From an uncultured Pseudomonadota bacterium (GTDB lineage Bacteria; Pseudomonadota; Gammaproteobacteria; Burkholderiales; Usitatibacteraceae): 10,609 nt of DNA. The stretch covers positions 1 to 10,609 of the forward strand of contig CAMPHL010000039.1 of assembly GCA_946885905.1 (NCBI GenBank), in the 5' to 3' direction. Within the stretch, counting starts at the first letter, position 1; every line of letters starts with the position of its first letter. The translations under genes were made by a program, and so were the position numbers. The notes under the pieces are model-generated. The model had not been told where the DNA came from. It did not search any database and saw only the letters and a list, made by a program, of their open reading frames with translations. Shown piece after piece: positions 1-6,066 of this stretch.

Positions 1-1
1 C

Positions 2-1564
2 CGCGACCGCGCCACCCTCACGGCGATGCTGAACGCGCGCGCCGCGTTCGCCACGCATCGCGGCGACTACGCGGCGGCGCAGGGTTTCCTGCGCCAGGTC
101 CGCAGCCTCCAGGAAAAGGCCGCCGACAAGCTGGTCTCGGGAGTCATGATGGAGAGCATCCTCGAGGCGCGCGTCCGGGGCGGCGGCCTGGAGGCGGAGC
201 GCGCCAGGACCGTGCAGATCGTCTCGCGCGAGTGGGGCGGCATGCCGTGGGAGGTCGTGGGCACCAACCTCAAGAGCTCCAAGAGCTCGCTCGAGCTCAT
301 GTCGCGCGAGGTCGTGATCGGCGCCATCAAGACCAGCCTCGATCCGGCGGCGAAGAACCTGAACCTCAAGGTGCCCGGCTCCATGGTCACCACCGTCGTG
401 GCCGTGCGCAACAACTTCGAGCTCGTGCTGCCGATGCGCGACGCGCTTGTGGCCACGCTCCAGGACCTGGTCGACGGCAACCACGTCGTGCGCGCGGACA
501 TCTGGAGCGAGCGGCTGGTGAACCTGCCCGAGGACGTTCGCGGCAAGCCCGTGGTGGTCGGCATCTGGGACAGCGGCACGGACGTGAAGCTCTTCCGCGC
601 CGCGCGCGACCCCGGCATCGCTTTCGATCGCGACATGAACGAGACCACTCCGCTCGTCCGGCCCATGGGCGCGGCCGAGCCCCGCCTGGCGGTGCTCAAG
701 CGATACGTGAAGGGCTCGATGGACATGCGGGCGGCGATCGATTCGCCCGATGCGCGCGCGCTCAAGCAGCGCGTGACCTCGCTCAGGCAGGACGAGGTGA
801 AGCAGTTCCTCGAGGACCTCTCGGCCGTGAGCATGTGGGTTCACGGCACGCACGTGGCCGGCATCGCGGTCGAGGGCAACCCGTTCGCCGAGGTGACCGC
901 GGTCGCGATGCACTGGAGCCACGAGACCGCCCCGATGCTTCCGACGGAGGAGACCGTGATGCGCGGCGCCGCCGCCTACAAGAAGGCGGTGGAGCATTTC
1001 CGCAGGGCCGGCGCGCGCGTGGTCAACATGAGCTGGCGCTACGGGCCCAACACCTACGAGGCCGCGCTCGCATACCACAACGTCGGCAAGACGCCCGAGG
1101 AGCGCAAGCGGATGGCTTTGAGGCTCTTCGAGATCGAGAAGGGCGCGCTCGAAGGCGCGATCGCGGGCGCGCCGGAGATCCTCTTCGTCGCGGGCGCCGG
1201 CAACGAGGACAACAGCTCCGACTTCGCCCAGTACATCCCCGCGGGGCTCGCGATTCCCAACCTCGTCACGGCGGGGGCCGTGGACGCGTCCGGCACCGAA
1301 ACGGCCTTTTCCACGTTCGGCAGGACCGTCGTGGTCCATGCCAACGGCTTCGAGGTGACGAGCTTCGCCCCCGGGGGCGAGAAGCTCAAGCTCTCCGGCA
1401 CCTCGATGGCTGCCCCCCAGGTCGCGAATCTGGCGGCCAAGCTGTTCGCGATCCGGCCCGAGCTGACCCCGCTGCAGGTAAAGGAACTGATCCTGCGGGG
1501 CGCCGATCGCAACGGCCGCGTCAACCTCATCAACCCCAGGAAAACCCTCGGATTTCTGGGCTGA
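2..1564 (+). CDS. Subtilisin-family (S8) serine protease, 5' end outside window
   Basis: This is a secreted- or periplasm-type serine endopeptidase by family. The reading frame is open from the window edge, so the gene very probably starts upstream; the first in-window ATG is at 26, and residue numbers here count from it. The catalytic triad is complete: Asp182 in GIWDSGT, His273 in WVHGTHVAGIA, Ser460 in SGTSMAAPQVA, with the oxyanion-hole Asn393 in AGAGNED. About 90 residues separate Asp from His, against roughly 30 in subtilisin, so there is a charged insertion at about 186-268. The first 60 or so residues are Ala-rich and helical with a TPR-like look, and are not a signal peptide; any export signal would have to lie upstream. 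The protein ends soon after the Ser helix, so there is no C-terminal extra domain. It is followed by a separate promoter region. The family call is very secure; substrate and location are unknown. Confidence 0.93.
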   Translation, partial: RDRATLTAMLNARAAFATHRGDYAAAQGFLRQVRSLQEKAADKLVSGVMMESILEARVRGGGLEAERARTVQIVSREWGGMPWEVVGTNLKSSKSSLELMSREVVIGAIKTSLDPAAKNLNLKVPGSMVTTVVAVRNNFELVLPMRDALVATLQDLVDGNHVVRADIWSERLVNLPEDVRGKPVVVGIWDSGTDVKLFRAARDPGIAFDRDMNETTPLVRPMGAAEPRLAVLKRYVKGSMDMRAAIDSPDARALKQRVTSLRQDEVKQFLEDLSAVSMWVHGTHVAGIAVEGNPFAEVTAVAMHWSHETAPMLPTEETVMRGAAAYKKAVEHFRRAGARVVNMSWRYGPNTYEAALAYHNVGKTPEERKRMALRLFEIEKGALEGAIAGAPEILFVAGAGNEDNSSDFAQYIPAGLAIPNLVTAGAVDASGTETAFSTFGRTVVVHANGFEVTSFAPGGEKLKLSGTSMAAPQVANLAAKLFAIRPELTPLQVKELILRGADRNGRVNLINPRKTLGFLG

Positions 1565-1570
1565 CCGACT

Positions 1571-1586
1571 TGTAACATCCTGTAAA
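1571..1586 (+). promoter_or_regulatory. CpxR-like tandem box upstream of first glycine-zipper gene
   Basis: TGTAAC and TGTAAA lie 10 bases apart, one helical turn, in the form GTAAC-N5-GTAAA. This resembles the box known for the OmpR-family regulator CpxR (GTAAA-N5-GTAAA). It ends 80 bases before the ATG at 1667 and lies just after the protease stop codon. No good sigma-70 -35/-10 pair is visible downstream, which would fit an activator-dependent promoter. The identity of the regulator is inferred. Confidence 0.45.
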
Positions 1587-1592
1587 CGGCGC

Positions 1593-1626
1593 CAACCCTT
1601 CGTGCGTTAGTGCGTTCTAAGGGTTG
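1593..1626 (+). promoter_or_regulatory. Inverted repeat in the leader of the zipper gene
   Basis: CAACCCTT (1593-1600) and AAGGGTTG (1619-1626) are perfect 8-base complements around an 18-base loop. The loop itself holds a direct repeat of GTGCGTT (1602-1608 and 1610-1616). A second short stem, GCCCC (1628-1632) with GGGGC (1644-1648), follows just before the ribosome binding site. No T-run follows, so neither is an intrinsic terminator. They could be an operator or a structured mRNA leader; which part is transcribed is not known. Confidence 0.35.
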
Positions 1627-1651
1627 TGCCCCGATTTCCATTGGGGGCCTA

Positions 1652-1657
1652 AAGGAG
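1652..1657 (+). promoter_or_regulatory. Shine-Dalgarno AAGGAG fixing the start at 1667
   Basis: AAGGAG ends nine bases before the ATG at 1667. This selects that ATG over an in-frame upstream ATG at 1610, which lies inside the inverted-repeat region and would put a non-signal sequence ahead of a good signal peptide. Confidence 0.8.
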
Positions 1658-1666
1658 ATCCGAACC

Positions 1667-2086
1667 ATGTTGAAGAAGCCCCTGATCATCGCCAGCACCG
1701 CCGCCATCCTGATGGGATCGGCGACCCTTTCCACCCAGGCCAAGGCCGCGGACCCGATCTTCGGCGCGCTGGTCGGTGGCGCGCTCGGCGCCGGTATCGG
1801 CCATGCCGTGGACGGTCGTCATGGCGCGGGCGTGGGCGCCGCGATCGGCGCCTTTGCGGGTGCCGTGAGCGCCGCGAACTCGCCCTACTACCATGACAAC
1901 GGCTATTACGCGCCCGCGCCGCGCTACTACGGTCCGACCTATGCGCCGGCACCCGTGTACGGCTACGGCTACGCAGCGCCGGCATACCCGGCGGCGACCA
2001 TCGTCTACAGCTCGGGCCCGCGCTACCACGGCCACCGTCATCGCAACCACTATCGCGACGGCCACCACTACCGTCGTTACCGCTAA
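1667..2086 (+). CDS. Small exported glycine-zipper protein with Tyr/His-rich tail (139 aa)
   Basis: This is a probable envelope protein of unknown function. Residues 1-28 form a Sec signal peptide (two Lys, a hydrophobic core, likely cleavage after AKA). Residues 33-50 and 53-69 are Gly/Ala zippers with small residues spaced four apart (GALVGGALGAGIG, then GAGVGAAIGAFAG), of the type seen in Gly-zipper/Rick_17kDa-like outer-membrane proteins and expected to form paired membrane helices. From residue 73 the protein is low-complexity: YY, YAPAP and YGYGY motifs, then a His/Arg/Tyr-rich end. There is no lipobox Cys, so it is not a lipoprotein. A paralogue-like gene follows 100 bases later, with a terminator between. 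The upstream TGTAA tandem box suggests envelope-stress control (inference). The exported zipper architecture is well supported; the role is not known. Confidence 0.85.
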   Translation: MLKKPLIIASTAAILMGSATLSTQAKAADPIFGALVGGALGAGIGHAVDGRHGAGVGAAIGAFAGAVSAANSPYYHDNGYYAPAPRYYGPTYAPAPVYGYGYAAPAYPAATIVYSSGPRYHGHRHRNHYRDGHHYRRYR

Positions 2087-2095
2087 AGACGGAGT

Positions 2096-2110
2096 TGTAA
2101 AAGTTGTAAC
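2096..2110 (+). promoter_or_regulatory. Second CpxR-like tandem box, between the two zipper genes
   Basis: TGTAAA and TGTAAC are repeated with a 9-base period (the larger repeat is GTTGTAA at 2094 and 2103). The form GTAAA-N4-GTAAC is one base shorter than the box at 1571. It lies directly after the first zipper gene and ends 76 bases before the ATG of the second, close to the 80-base distance seen for the first. It lies just ahead of the terminator, so any promoter it serves would overlap the terminator stem. Binding is inferred. Confidence 0.4.
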
Positions 2111-2115
2111 AGGCG

Positions 2116-2144
2116 ACGCCCCGCTATTGCGGGGCGTTTTTTTT
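2116..2144 (+). terminator. Rho-independent terminator after first zipper gene
   Basis: A perfect 9-base stem (ACGCCCCGC, loop TATT, GCGGGGCGT) is followed by a run of eight T, counting the last stem base. It acts on plus-strand transcription and begins 29 bases after the zipper stop codon. It should separate the two zipper genes into different transcripts, at least in part. Confidence 0.93.
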
Positions 2145-2172
2145 CGTACTACGGTACGGTCACGTACTTCGC

Positions 2173-2179
2173 AGGGGGA
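2173..2179 (+). promoter_or_regulatory. Purine-rich ribosome binding site deciding the start at 2187
   Basis: AGGGGGA lies seven bases before the ATG at 2187 but only one base before the in-frame ATG at 2181. The spacing favours 2187, although 2181 would add only two residues (Met-Lys) and cannot be excluded. Confidence 0.55.
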
Positions 2180-2186
2180 AATGAAG

Positions 2187-2657
2187 ATGAAGAAGACCGC
2201 GTTGGTCGCCGCGATGGCGGCGGGCGTTGGGATGATGGGATACGCCGCGCAAGCCGCCGCGCATGGTGGAGAAGCGGTGGGTGGAATGATCGTCGGCGGG
2301 GCCATCGGAGCGGCGGTCGGCGGGCCTCCGGGCGCGGCGGTCGGCGCGATCATCGGCGGCGCGATCGGATCGTCGACGCACTACCACCATGGCCATTACG
2401 CGCGCCACCACGGCCCTTACGCCCCGCCGCCCTCGTACTCCTATCGGGGCGAACCCGCCGGCTACTACGAGCCCGCGCCCCGCTACTACTCCGAACCCGC
2501 CCCGCGCCATTACCAGGAGCGCGCACCGCGGTATTACGGCCCCCAGGGTTATCCGCAACCGTATCGCTACGAGCAACCGCGCTACTACGAGGCCCGAAGC
2601 TATCGCGAGCCGCCACGCTTCGCATACCGCGACGACCCCCGCTATCCGCGTTACTGA
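2187..2657 (+). CDS. Second exported glycine-zipper protein with Tyr/Pro/Arg-rich repeats (156 aa)
   Basis: This is a probable envelope protein of unknown function with the same plan as the gene at 1667. Residues 1-25 form a Sec signal peptide (Lys-Lys, Ala/Gly/Met core, AQAAA before the mature part). Residues 28-62 form a long Gly/Ala/Val/Ile zipper with GGxxGGAIG spacing, broken in the middle by GGPPG, which suggests two membrane helices with a tight turn. Residues 64-75 are His-rich. The tail, 77-156, is Tyr/Pro/Arg-rich with imperfect repeats of about eight residues (EPAPRYY, EPAPRHY, ERAPRYY). No Cys is present. The start could instead be 2181. Its stop is only ten bases from the stop of the convergent M14 gene. 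The tandem box at 2096 may control it. Likely an old duplicate of the neighbouring zipper gene with a diverged tail (inference). Confidence 0.83.
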   Translation: MKKTALVAAMAAGVGMMGYAAQAAAHGGEAVGGMIVGGAIGAAVGGPPGAAVGAIIGGAIGSSTHYHHGHYARHHGPYAPPPSYSYRGEPAGYYEPAPRYYSEPAPRHYQERAPRYYGPQGYPQPYRYEQPRYYEARSYREPPRFAYRDDPRYPRY

Positions 2658-2667
2658 GTCCGAAGTT

Positions 2668-4389
2668 TCAGGTCGAGACTTCGACCGTCCTGAATCCCAC
2701 GCGCACGCTGCCCACGCGCACCTTCACCTTGCCCTTGCCCTCGACCACGAGCGTGACGAAGCGCTCGTGCGCGTTGCCGCGCGTCCATGGGAAGAATATC
2801 GAGACGCCGTTGTAGAGCCCCTGCCCCCAGCCCGAGAGGTGTCCCAGCTCGATCACCTTTTCGCCGGGCGCGGTGACCGTGCAGCCTTCGGCCTCGATGC
2901 TCGCGCGCAGCGGCTCGGAGATCGCGAGCTTCTTCGCGGACGAAAGCCCGTAGGTCGAAAGGTAGCCGCGGTTGGCGACGCGCAGCTCGATCCTGGTGAA
3001 ATGGACCCCGGCCGATCGCCCCTTCGTGGCCGCCGGGGTGACGAGGTTCTCGGTCTTCACCACCTCTACCACCACGCGAGGCACTAGGGAGGCGACGCGC
3101 AGGAAGGCATCGCTGTGCTGCTCGCAGATCCTGCCCAGCATCTCGTACGGCGGATTGGACACGCCCACGCGCAGGTCGAGACCGCCCACCTCCACGTCGC
3201 CCAGCTGCGGGTGCTTCGCCTTCTTCCACTTGCCGAAGATGCGGCCCTTGTTGTTCTCCTTGTCCCACCTGGCGAGCGCCGCGAGGTCCTTGCGGTCGAG
3301 CCGCGAGTAGACGTCCACGAACGGGCTCTTGCGCTCCATGCCGATCTGGGTGAAGAGGTCCCAGAGCTCGATCACATATGCCAGCGTGCCCCGCTGGTGG
3401 TAGGCGTAGTCGGTGAGGTCGCCCTTGAGCGGCTTGTCCGGCGAGTAGAGGAACTCGTGGTAGCCGCTCACGGTGGGATAGCCGGTGAAATCCTTCGCCC
3501 AGCGCTCGACCTGGCGGAAGACGGCGAGGTCCTCCTGGTCCATCTTGCTGTCGGGGTTGTCGCCCAGTGGCCGGATCAGCACGCCGCCGAAGGTGTGCAG
3601 GTTCAGCCAGCAGAAAATGTTCGGGTGCGCGATGGTGAAGTCGAGCACCGCGCGCGTCTCGGGCGCGCTGCCGGGGAAGTCGCCCGCGCCCTCCTGCTCG
3701 TGCTCGGGCGCCCAGCTGTAGGGGAAGTTGCGGTTGAAGTCGTACTGGTTGTCCGAGAGGAAGTACGGGTCCGGGATGCGGCGCCCGTCGAAGTTCGCGA
3801 TGCGCCCCTCGGGATAGAGCCTGTAGTACGGCGCGGGGTCCTCGGGCAGCCGCGGCACCATCACGCCGGGAAAGTCGGGGAGCTCGACCAGCTCGCCATC
3901 CGGATCCTGCTTGCGCATGTAGCCGATGTGGCCGTTCCCGTCGAAGTCGTAGGACTCCCAGTACGCGTGGCCCTTGTGCAAGCGCCTGTCGATCGGGCTG
4001 GAGCGCACGTAGCGGCCGTGCTTGAGGACGGCCTCCGCGCCGTCCGGCGACATGCGCGGCACCACATAGAAAAGCGCGTCGCGAAGGACTTCGGCCATGT
4101 GCGTGGGCAGCCGCGAGTCCTTGTTGCGATGCAGCTCGATCACGTCCTCGGCGATCGCGAGCGCCACCGAGGAGCCGCATAGCTCGGTCGCGTGCATGTT
4201 GCCGTCCACCCAGATCGCCGGGCGCATCTCGTCGGGATTGCGGCCGATGACGAGCAGTGGAATGTCGCGTCCCTCGGCGCTCTTGCCGAGGGAGGACAAC
4301 TTCACGAAATCGGGATGGGCCTTGGCCCACGCGCGGAGCTGCTCGGCGAGCTCCGCGTAATCGAGGTAGCTGGTGCGGAAGGGGGACAT
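2668..4389 (-). CDS. M14-family zinc carboxypeptidase (573 aa)
   Basis: This is a metallo-carboxypeptidase, expected to cut a C-terminal amino acid or a related amide; its substrate is unknown. The catalytic core is complete: zinc ligands His66 and Glu69 in NMHATE and His265 in NLHTFGG, substrate-carboxylate binding Asn219-Arg220 in DFNRNFP, and catalytic Glu341 in YVIELWD. Residues 148-156 read DFDGNGHIG, an EF-hand/dockerin-like calcium loop inside the catalytic domain. Residues 394-403 ([11 protein letters not shown]) lead to a C-terminal beta-rich domain, about 438-573. No signal peptide is seen, so it is predicted cytoplasmic unless the start is wrong. I chose the ATG at 4389 because conserved-looking sequence begins there; the open frame continues upstream to 4587, but that part is Arg-rich and overlaps the DUF3300 gene. 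There is no clear ribosome binding site, and an inverted repeat arm ends one base upstream of the start. It lies downstream of DUF3300 on the same strand, possibly cotranscribed. Confidence 0.92.
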   Translation of the reverse strand: MSPFRTSYLDYAELAEQLRAWAKAHPDFVKLSSLGKSAEGRDIPLLVIGRNPDEMRPAIWVDGNMHATELCGSSVALAIAEDVIELHRNKDSRLPTHMAEVLRDALFYVVPRMSPDGAEAVLKHGRYVRSSPIDRRLHKGHAYWESYDFDGNGHIGYMRKQDPDGELVELPDFPGVMVPRLPEDPAPYYRLYPEGRIANFDGRRIPDPYFLSDNQYDFNRNFPYSWAPEHEQEGAGDFPGSAPETRAVLDFTIAHPNIFCWLNLHTFGGVLIRPLGDNPDSKMDQEDLAVFRQVERWAKDFTGYPTVSGYHEFLYSPDKPLKGDLTDYAYHQRGTLAYVIELWDLFTQIGMERKSPFVDVYSRLDRKDLAALARWDKENNKGRIFGKWKKAKHPQLGDVEVGGLDLRVGVSNPPYEMLGRICEQHSDAFLRVASLVPRVVVEVVKTENLVTPAATKGRSAGVHFTRIELRVANRGYLSTYGLSSAKKLAISEPLRASIEAEGCTVTAPGEKVIELGHLSGWGQGLYNGVSIFFPWTRGNAHERFVTLVVEGKGKVKVRVGSVRVGFRTVEVST

Positions 4390-4390
4390 T

Positions 4391-4452
4391 CGGCGGGAGT
4401 CGTCGCGCAAGCGGAGCCGAGAGGATACCCGACGCCGCTTGCGCTCCCGCCG
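4391..4452 (-). repeat. Large inverted repeat filling the DUF3300-M14 gap
   Basis: Two adjacent pairs of perfect 9-base complements are nested: CGGCGGGAG (4391-4399) with CTCCCGCCG (4444-4452), and CGCAAGCGG (4406-4414) with CCGCTTGCG (4435-4443). One side has a six-base bulge (4400-4405) and the loop is 20 bases. In the minus-strand transcript the stem starts four bases after the DUF3300 stop and ends one base before the M14 ATG. No U-run follows. It could be a terminator-like, RNA-stability or translation-blocking element; the structure is plain, the role is inferred. Confidence 0.7.
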
Positions 4453-4456
4453 GACT

Positions 4457-5947
4457 TCAGTCCCGCGACCTGCCGCCTCCGCGGCCCAGCGGGTTGGAGC
4501 CGCCGCCGCGCGGACCGGAATCGGAATCGGAGCGGGACTCCGAACGCGAAGGCCTGGATTCCGAACGCGATTCGTGCCGCGGCTCACGCGCCACCGGAGA
4601 AGGCGCGGGGGCTGCCTGCCTCACCACCGGCGCACGCTGCACCTGCGGCGCAGGCGCGCGTTCGACGTGCTGCACGGGAGCGCGTTGCACGGGAGCGCGC
4701 TGCACCGGCGCGGGCGTGTACACGGGCGCCGATCCGAGCGCTCCGCGAGACAGCGGCTGGCTCGGCGCCGGCGCCACCGACTGGCGATCGGATCCGCGCT
4801 CGAATCCCCGCCGGGGCTGGGGCGCGCTCGCCGGTTGGCCCTGCTGCACGGGCGCAGGTTGGTAGGAGCGTTCCCGCGTGCGGCGCTCGAGGCCCGTCGA
4901 CGGGGCGACGCTCACGCCGGGAGTGGGCGCCGCAGGCGCGTAGCGCGACGACTGCGGACGCTGGATGCCGACGGTCCCGGGCACCGGCGCGCGCTCGACC
5001 CTGCGCTCGCCCGTGCCGCGCCCGTCCGGCCCCCGACGCCCTTCACGCCCTTCACGCCCGTCGCGCCGCCAATCGCTGCCGCGGCCCACGCCGTCCCGGC
5101 GGCCGTCACCGTCGCGGCGGTAGCCGCTCCAGTGCCAGTTGCGCGAGTTGCGGCGATGGTCGGTGCTGTTCCAGCGATGGCCGTGCGAGTGGCTGTGGCC
5201 GCGCCAGTAGTGCGGGCGGTGGCTGTGGAAGCGGATGTAGCGGCGCGGCCAATCGAAGCTGGTGTACCAGTAGCTCGGGCCCACGAACACCCCATAGCCC
5301 CAGGCGAAGCCCGCATAACCGGCCGACCAGGCGTATCCGGGCCAAGGCGCCCAGTACATCGGCTCGGAGTCGGGCCACCACCACTGCCCGTAAGCCGTGC
5401 GCGGGTCGTAGTAGGGCACGTAGACCATCTCCGGGCTTGCAGGCTCGATCACGTAGTTGCCGTAATCGCGCGTGACCACCGCCTCCTCGCTCGAGCGCAG
5501 CGTCCCGGCGCTGTCGGCGCGCGCGCGCAGCACCTGGATGGTCTCGCTCAGTCCGGTGGGGTTGGACATGAAGGCGTCGCCGAGGCGCTCGGTCCACTCC
5601 AGGTGCTCGTCCATCATGTGCAGGACCTGCGGGAAGGCGACCAGGGACTTCACGCTCGGGTCCCACTGCTCCTGGTCGACGGCGCGAACCGCATCCTGGC
5701 CCTGGATGTGCGAGTTGCCCCGCGACCAGGCGGCGGCTTCGGCGATGTCGCGCGGGAAGGTCGCCGCCATCAGCATCTGGGAGAGCAGGGAGTCCGGATA
5801 GAGCGCGATCGGCGCGAGCATCGAGTCCAGCTCGGCCTGCGAGAAGCGCGGAGGGTCCGGCTGGGGGTGTTGTTCGTACTGCGCAGCCGCGGCGGTCGCG
5901 AAGAGCGACACGAGGAGGGGTGAAAGCCAGCGCCAGAAGTTTTTCAT
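4457..5947 (-). CDS. DUF3300 exported protein with long low-complexity tail (496 aa)
   Basis: The molecular role of DUF3300 proteins is not known to me. Residues 1-22 form a Sec signal peptide (MKNFWRW, hydrophobic core, ATAAAA before the mature part). The DUF3300 domain spans about 36-230, with the hallmark stretch [20 protein letters not shown] (41-60), the FP-motif helix after it and YVPYYDPR (176-183); it is followed by a Trp/Tyr-rich segment. After residue 240 the protein becomes low-complexity: a His-rich part ([16 protein letters not shown]), an Arg/Gly/Asp part (GREGREGRR), Pro/Ala/Gln repeats (VQRAP) and a Ser/Arg tail with RSES repeats. The ATG at 5947 is supported by AGGGA seven bases upstream and by the signal peptide; an in-frame ATG at 6004 would bury it. 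It is divergent from the RND operon and shares its promoter region. The tail is about half of the protein, possibly a disordered or metal- or polyanion-binding extension (inference). Confidence 0.9.
   Translation of the reverse strand: MKNFWRWLSPLLVSLFATAAAAQYEQHPQPDPPRFSQAELDSMLAPIALYPDSLLSQMLMAATFPRDIAEAAAWSRGNSHIQGQDAVRAVDQEQWDPSVKSLVAFPQVLHMMDEHLEWTERLGDAFMSNPTGLSETIQVLRARADSAGTLRSSEEAVVTRDYGNYVIEPASPEMVYVPYYDPRTAYGQWWWPDSEPMYWAPWPGYAWSAGYAGFAWGYGVFVGPSYWYTSFDWPRRYIRFHSHRPHYWRGHSHSHGHRWNSTDHRRNSRNWHWSGYRRDGDGRRDGVGRGSDWRRDGREGREGRRGPDGRGTGERRVERAPVPGTVGIQRPQSSRYAPAAPTPGVSVAPSTGLERRTRERSYQPAPVQQGQPASAPQPRRGFERGSDRQSVAPAPSQPLSRGALGSAPVYTPAPVQRAPVQRAPVQHVERAPAPQVQRAPVVRQAAPAPSPVAREPRHESRSESRPSRSESRSDSDSGPRGGGSNPLGRGGGRSRD
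4671..4715 (-). repeat. 15-base tandem repeat encoding VQRAP units in the DUF3300 tail
   Basis: Two units beginning TGCACGGGAGCGCG (4671-4685 and 4686-4700) differ at the last base only, and a third, degenerate unit follows (4701-4715). They keep the frame and encode repeated Val-Gln-Arg-Ala-Pro. Such a repeat may vary in copy number between strains. Confidence 0.75.
5041..5067 (-). repeat. 9-base tandem repeat encoding Gly-Arg-Glu units
   Basis: CTTCACGCC occurs twice in a row, then CGTCGCGCC as a degenerate third copy. It encodes the GREGREGRR part of the DUF3300 tail in frame. Confidence 0.65.
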
Positions 5948-6005
5948 GTGCGTCCCTGCGAATGGTGAAAGCTTACCCCGCCCAACGCGCAAGGGGCCCT
6001 CCACG

Positions 6006-6035
6006 ACGACAGGTTCTTACAAACGCTTACATATT
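6006..6035 (+). promoter_or_regulatory. Possible promoter of the RND operon
   Basis: ACGACA (6006-6011) and CATATT (6030-6035) each match four of six bases of the sigma-70 -35 and -10 consensus, with an 18-base spacer. The TGTAAG tandem box lies mostly inside the spacer. It is a weak match and the only one seen in the divergent region, so it is tentative. Confidence 0.25.
6016..6031 (-). promoter_or_regulatory. CpxR-like tandem box in the DUF3300/RND divergent region
   Basis: On the minus strand TGTAAG-N4-TGTAAG has an exact 10-base period, the same layout as the box at 1571. It points toward DUF3300 and ends 68 bases before its ATG at 5947, and lies 35 bases ahead of the RND ATG at 6067. 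It is the only obvious symmetric or repeated element in the 119-base divergent region. Regulator identity and direction of action are inferred. Confidence 0.45.
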
Positions 6036-6066
6036 GCGCGGGGGTGTTTCATGGCAAAGTCTGGCC

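Noticed and set aside
1649..2353. Minus-strand frame across both zipper genes
   Set aside because: It translates to Ala/Val/Thr/Pro runs mirroring the glycine zippers, and crosses a functional terminator and promoter region.
2661..2686. Small inverted repeats (GGTCGA-GACT-TCGACC and CGAAGT/ACTTCG) at the convergent 3' ends of zipper gene 2 and M14
   Set aside because: The stems are only six bases, lie mostly within the M14 coding end, compete with each other and have no T-run on either strand, so a terminator is not supported.
4390..4587. Upstream extension of the M14 gene to an ATG at 4587
   Set aside because: The extra 66 residues are Arg/Pro/Ala-rich, overlap the end of DUF3300 and the inverted repeat, and contain no signal peptide or conserved-looking sequence.
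4192..5923. Long plus-strand frames across the DUF3300 gene
   Set aside because: They are shadows of the repeat-rich minus-strand tail; only the minus frame has a signal peptide and DUF3300 hallmarks.
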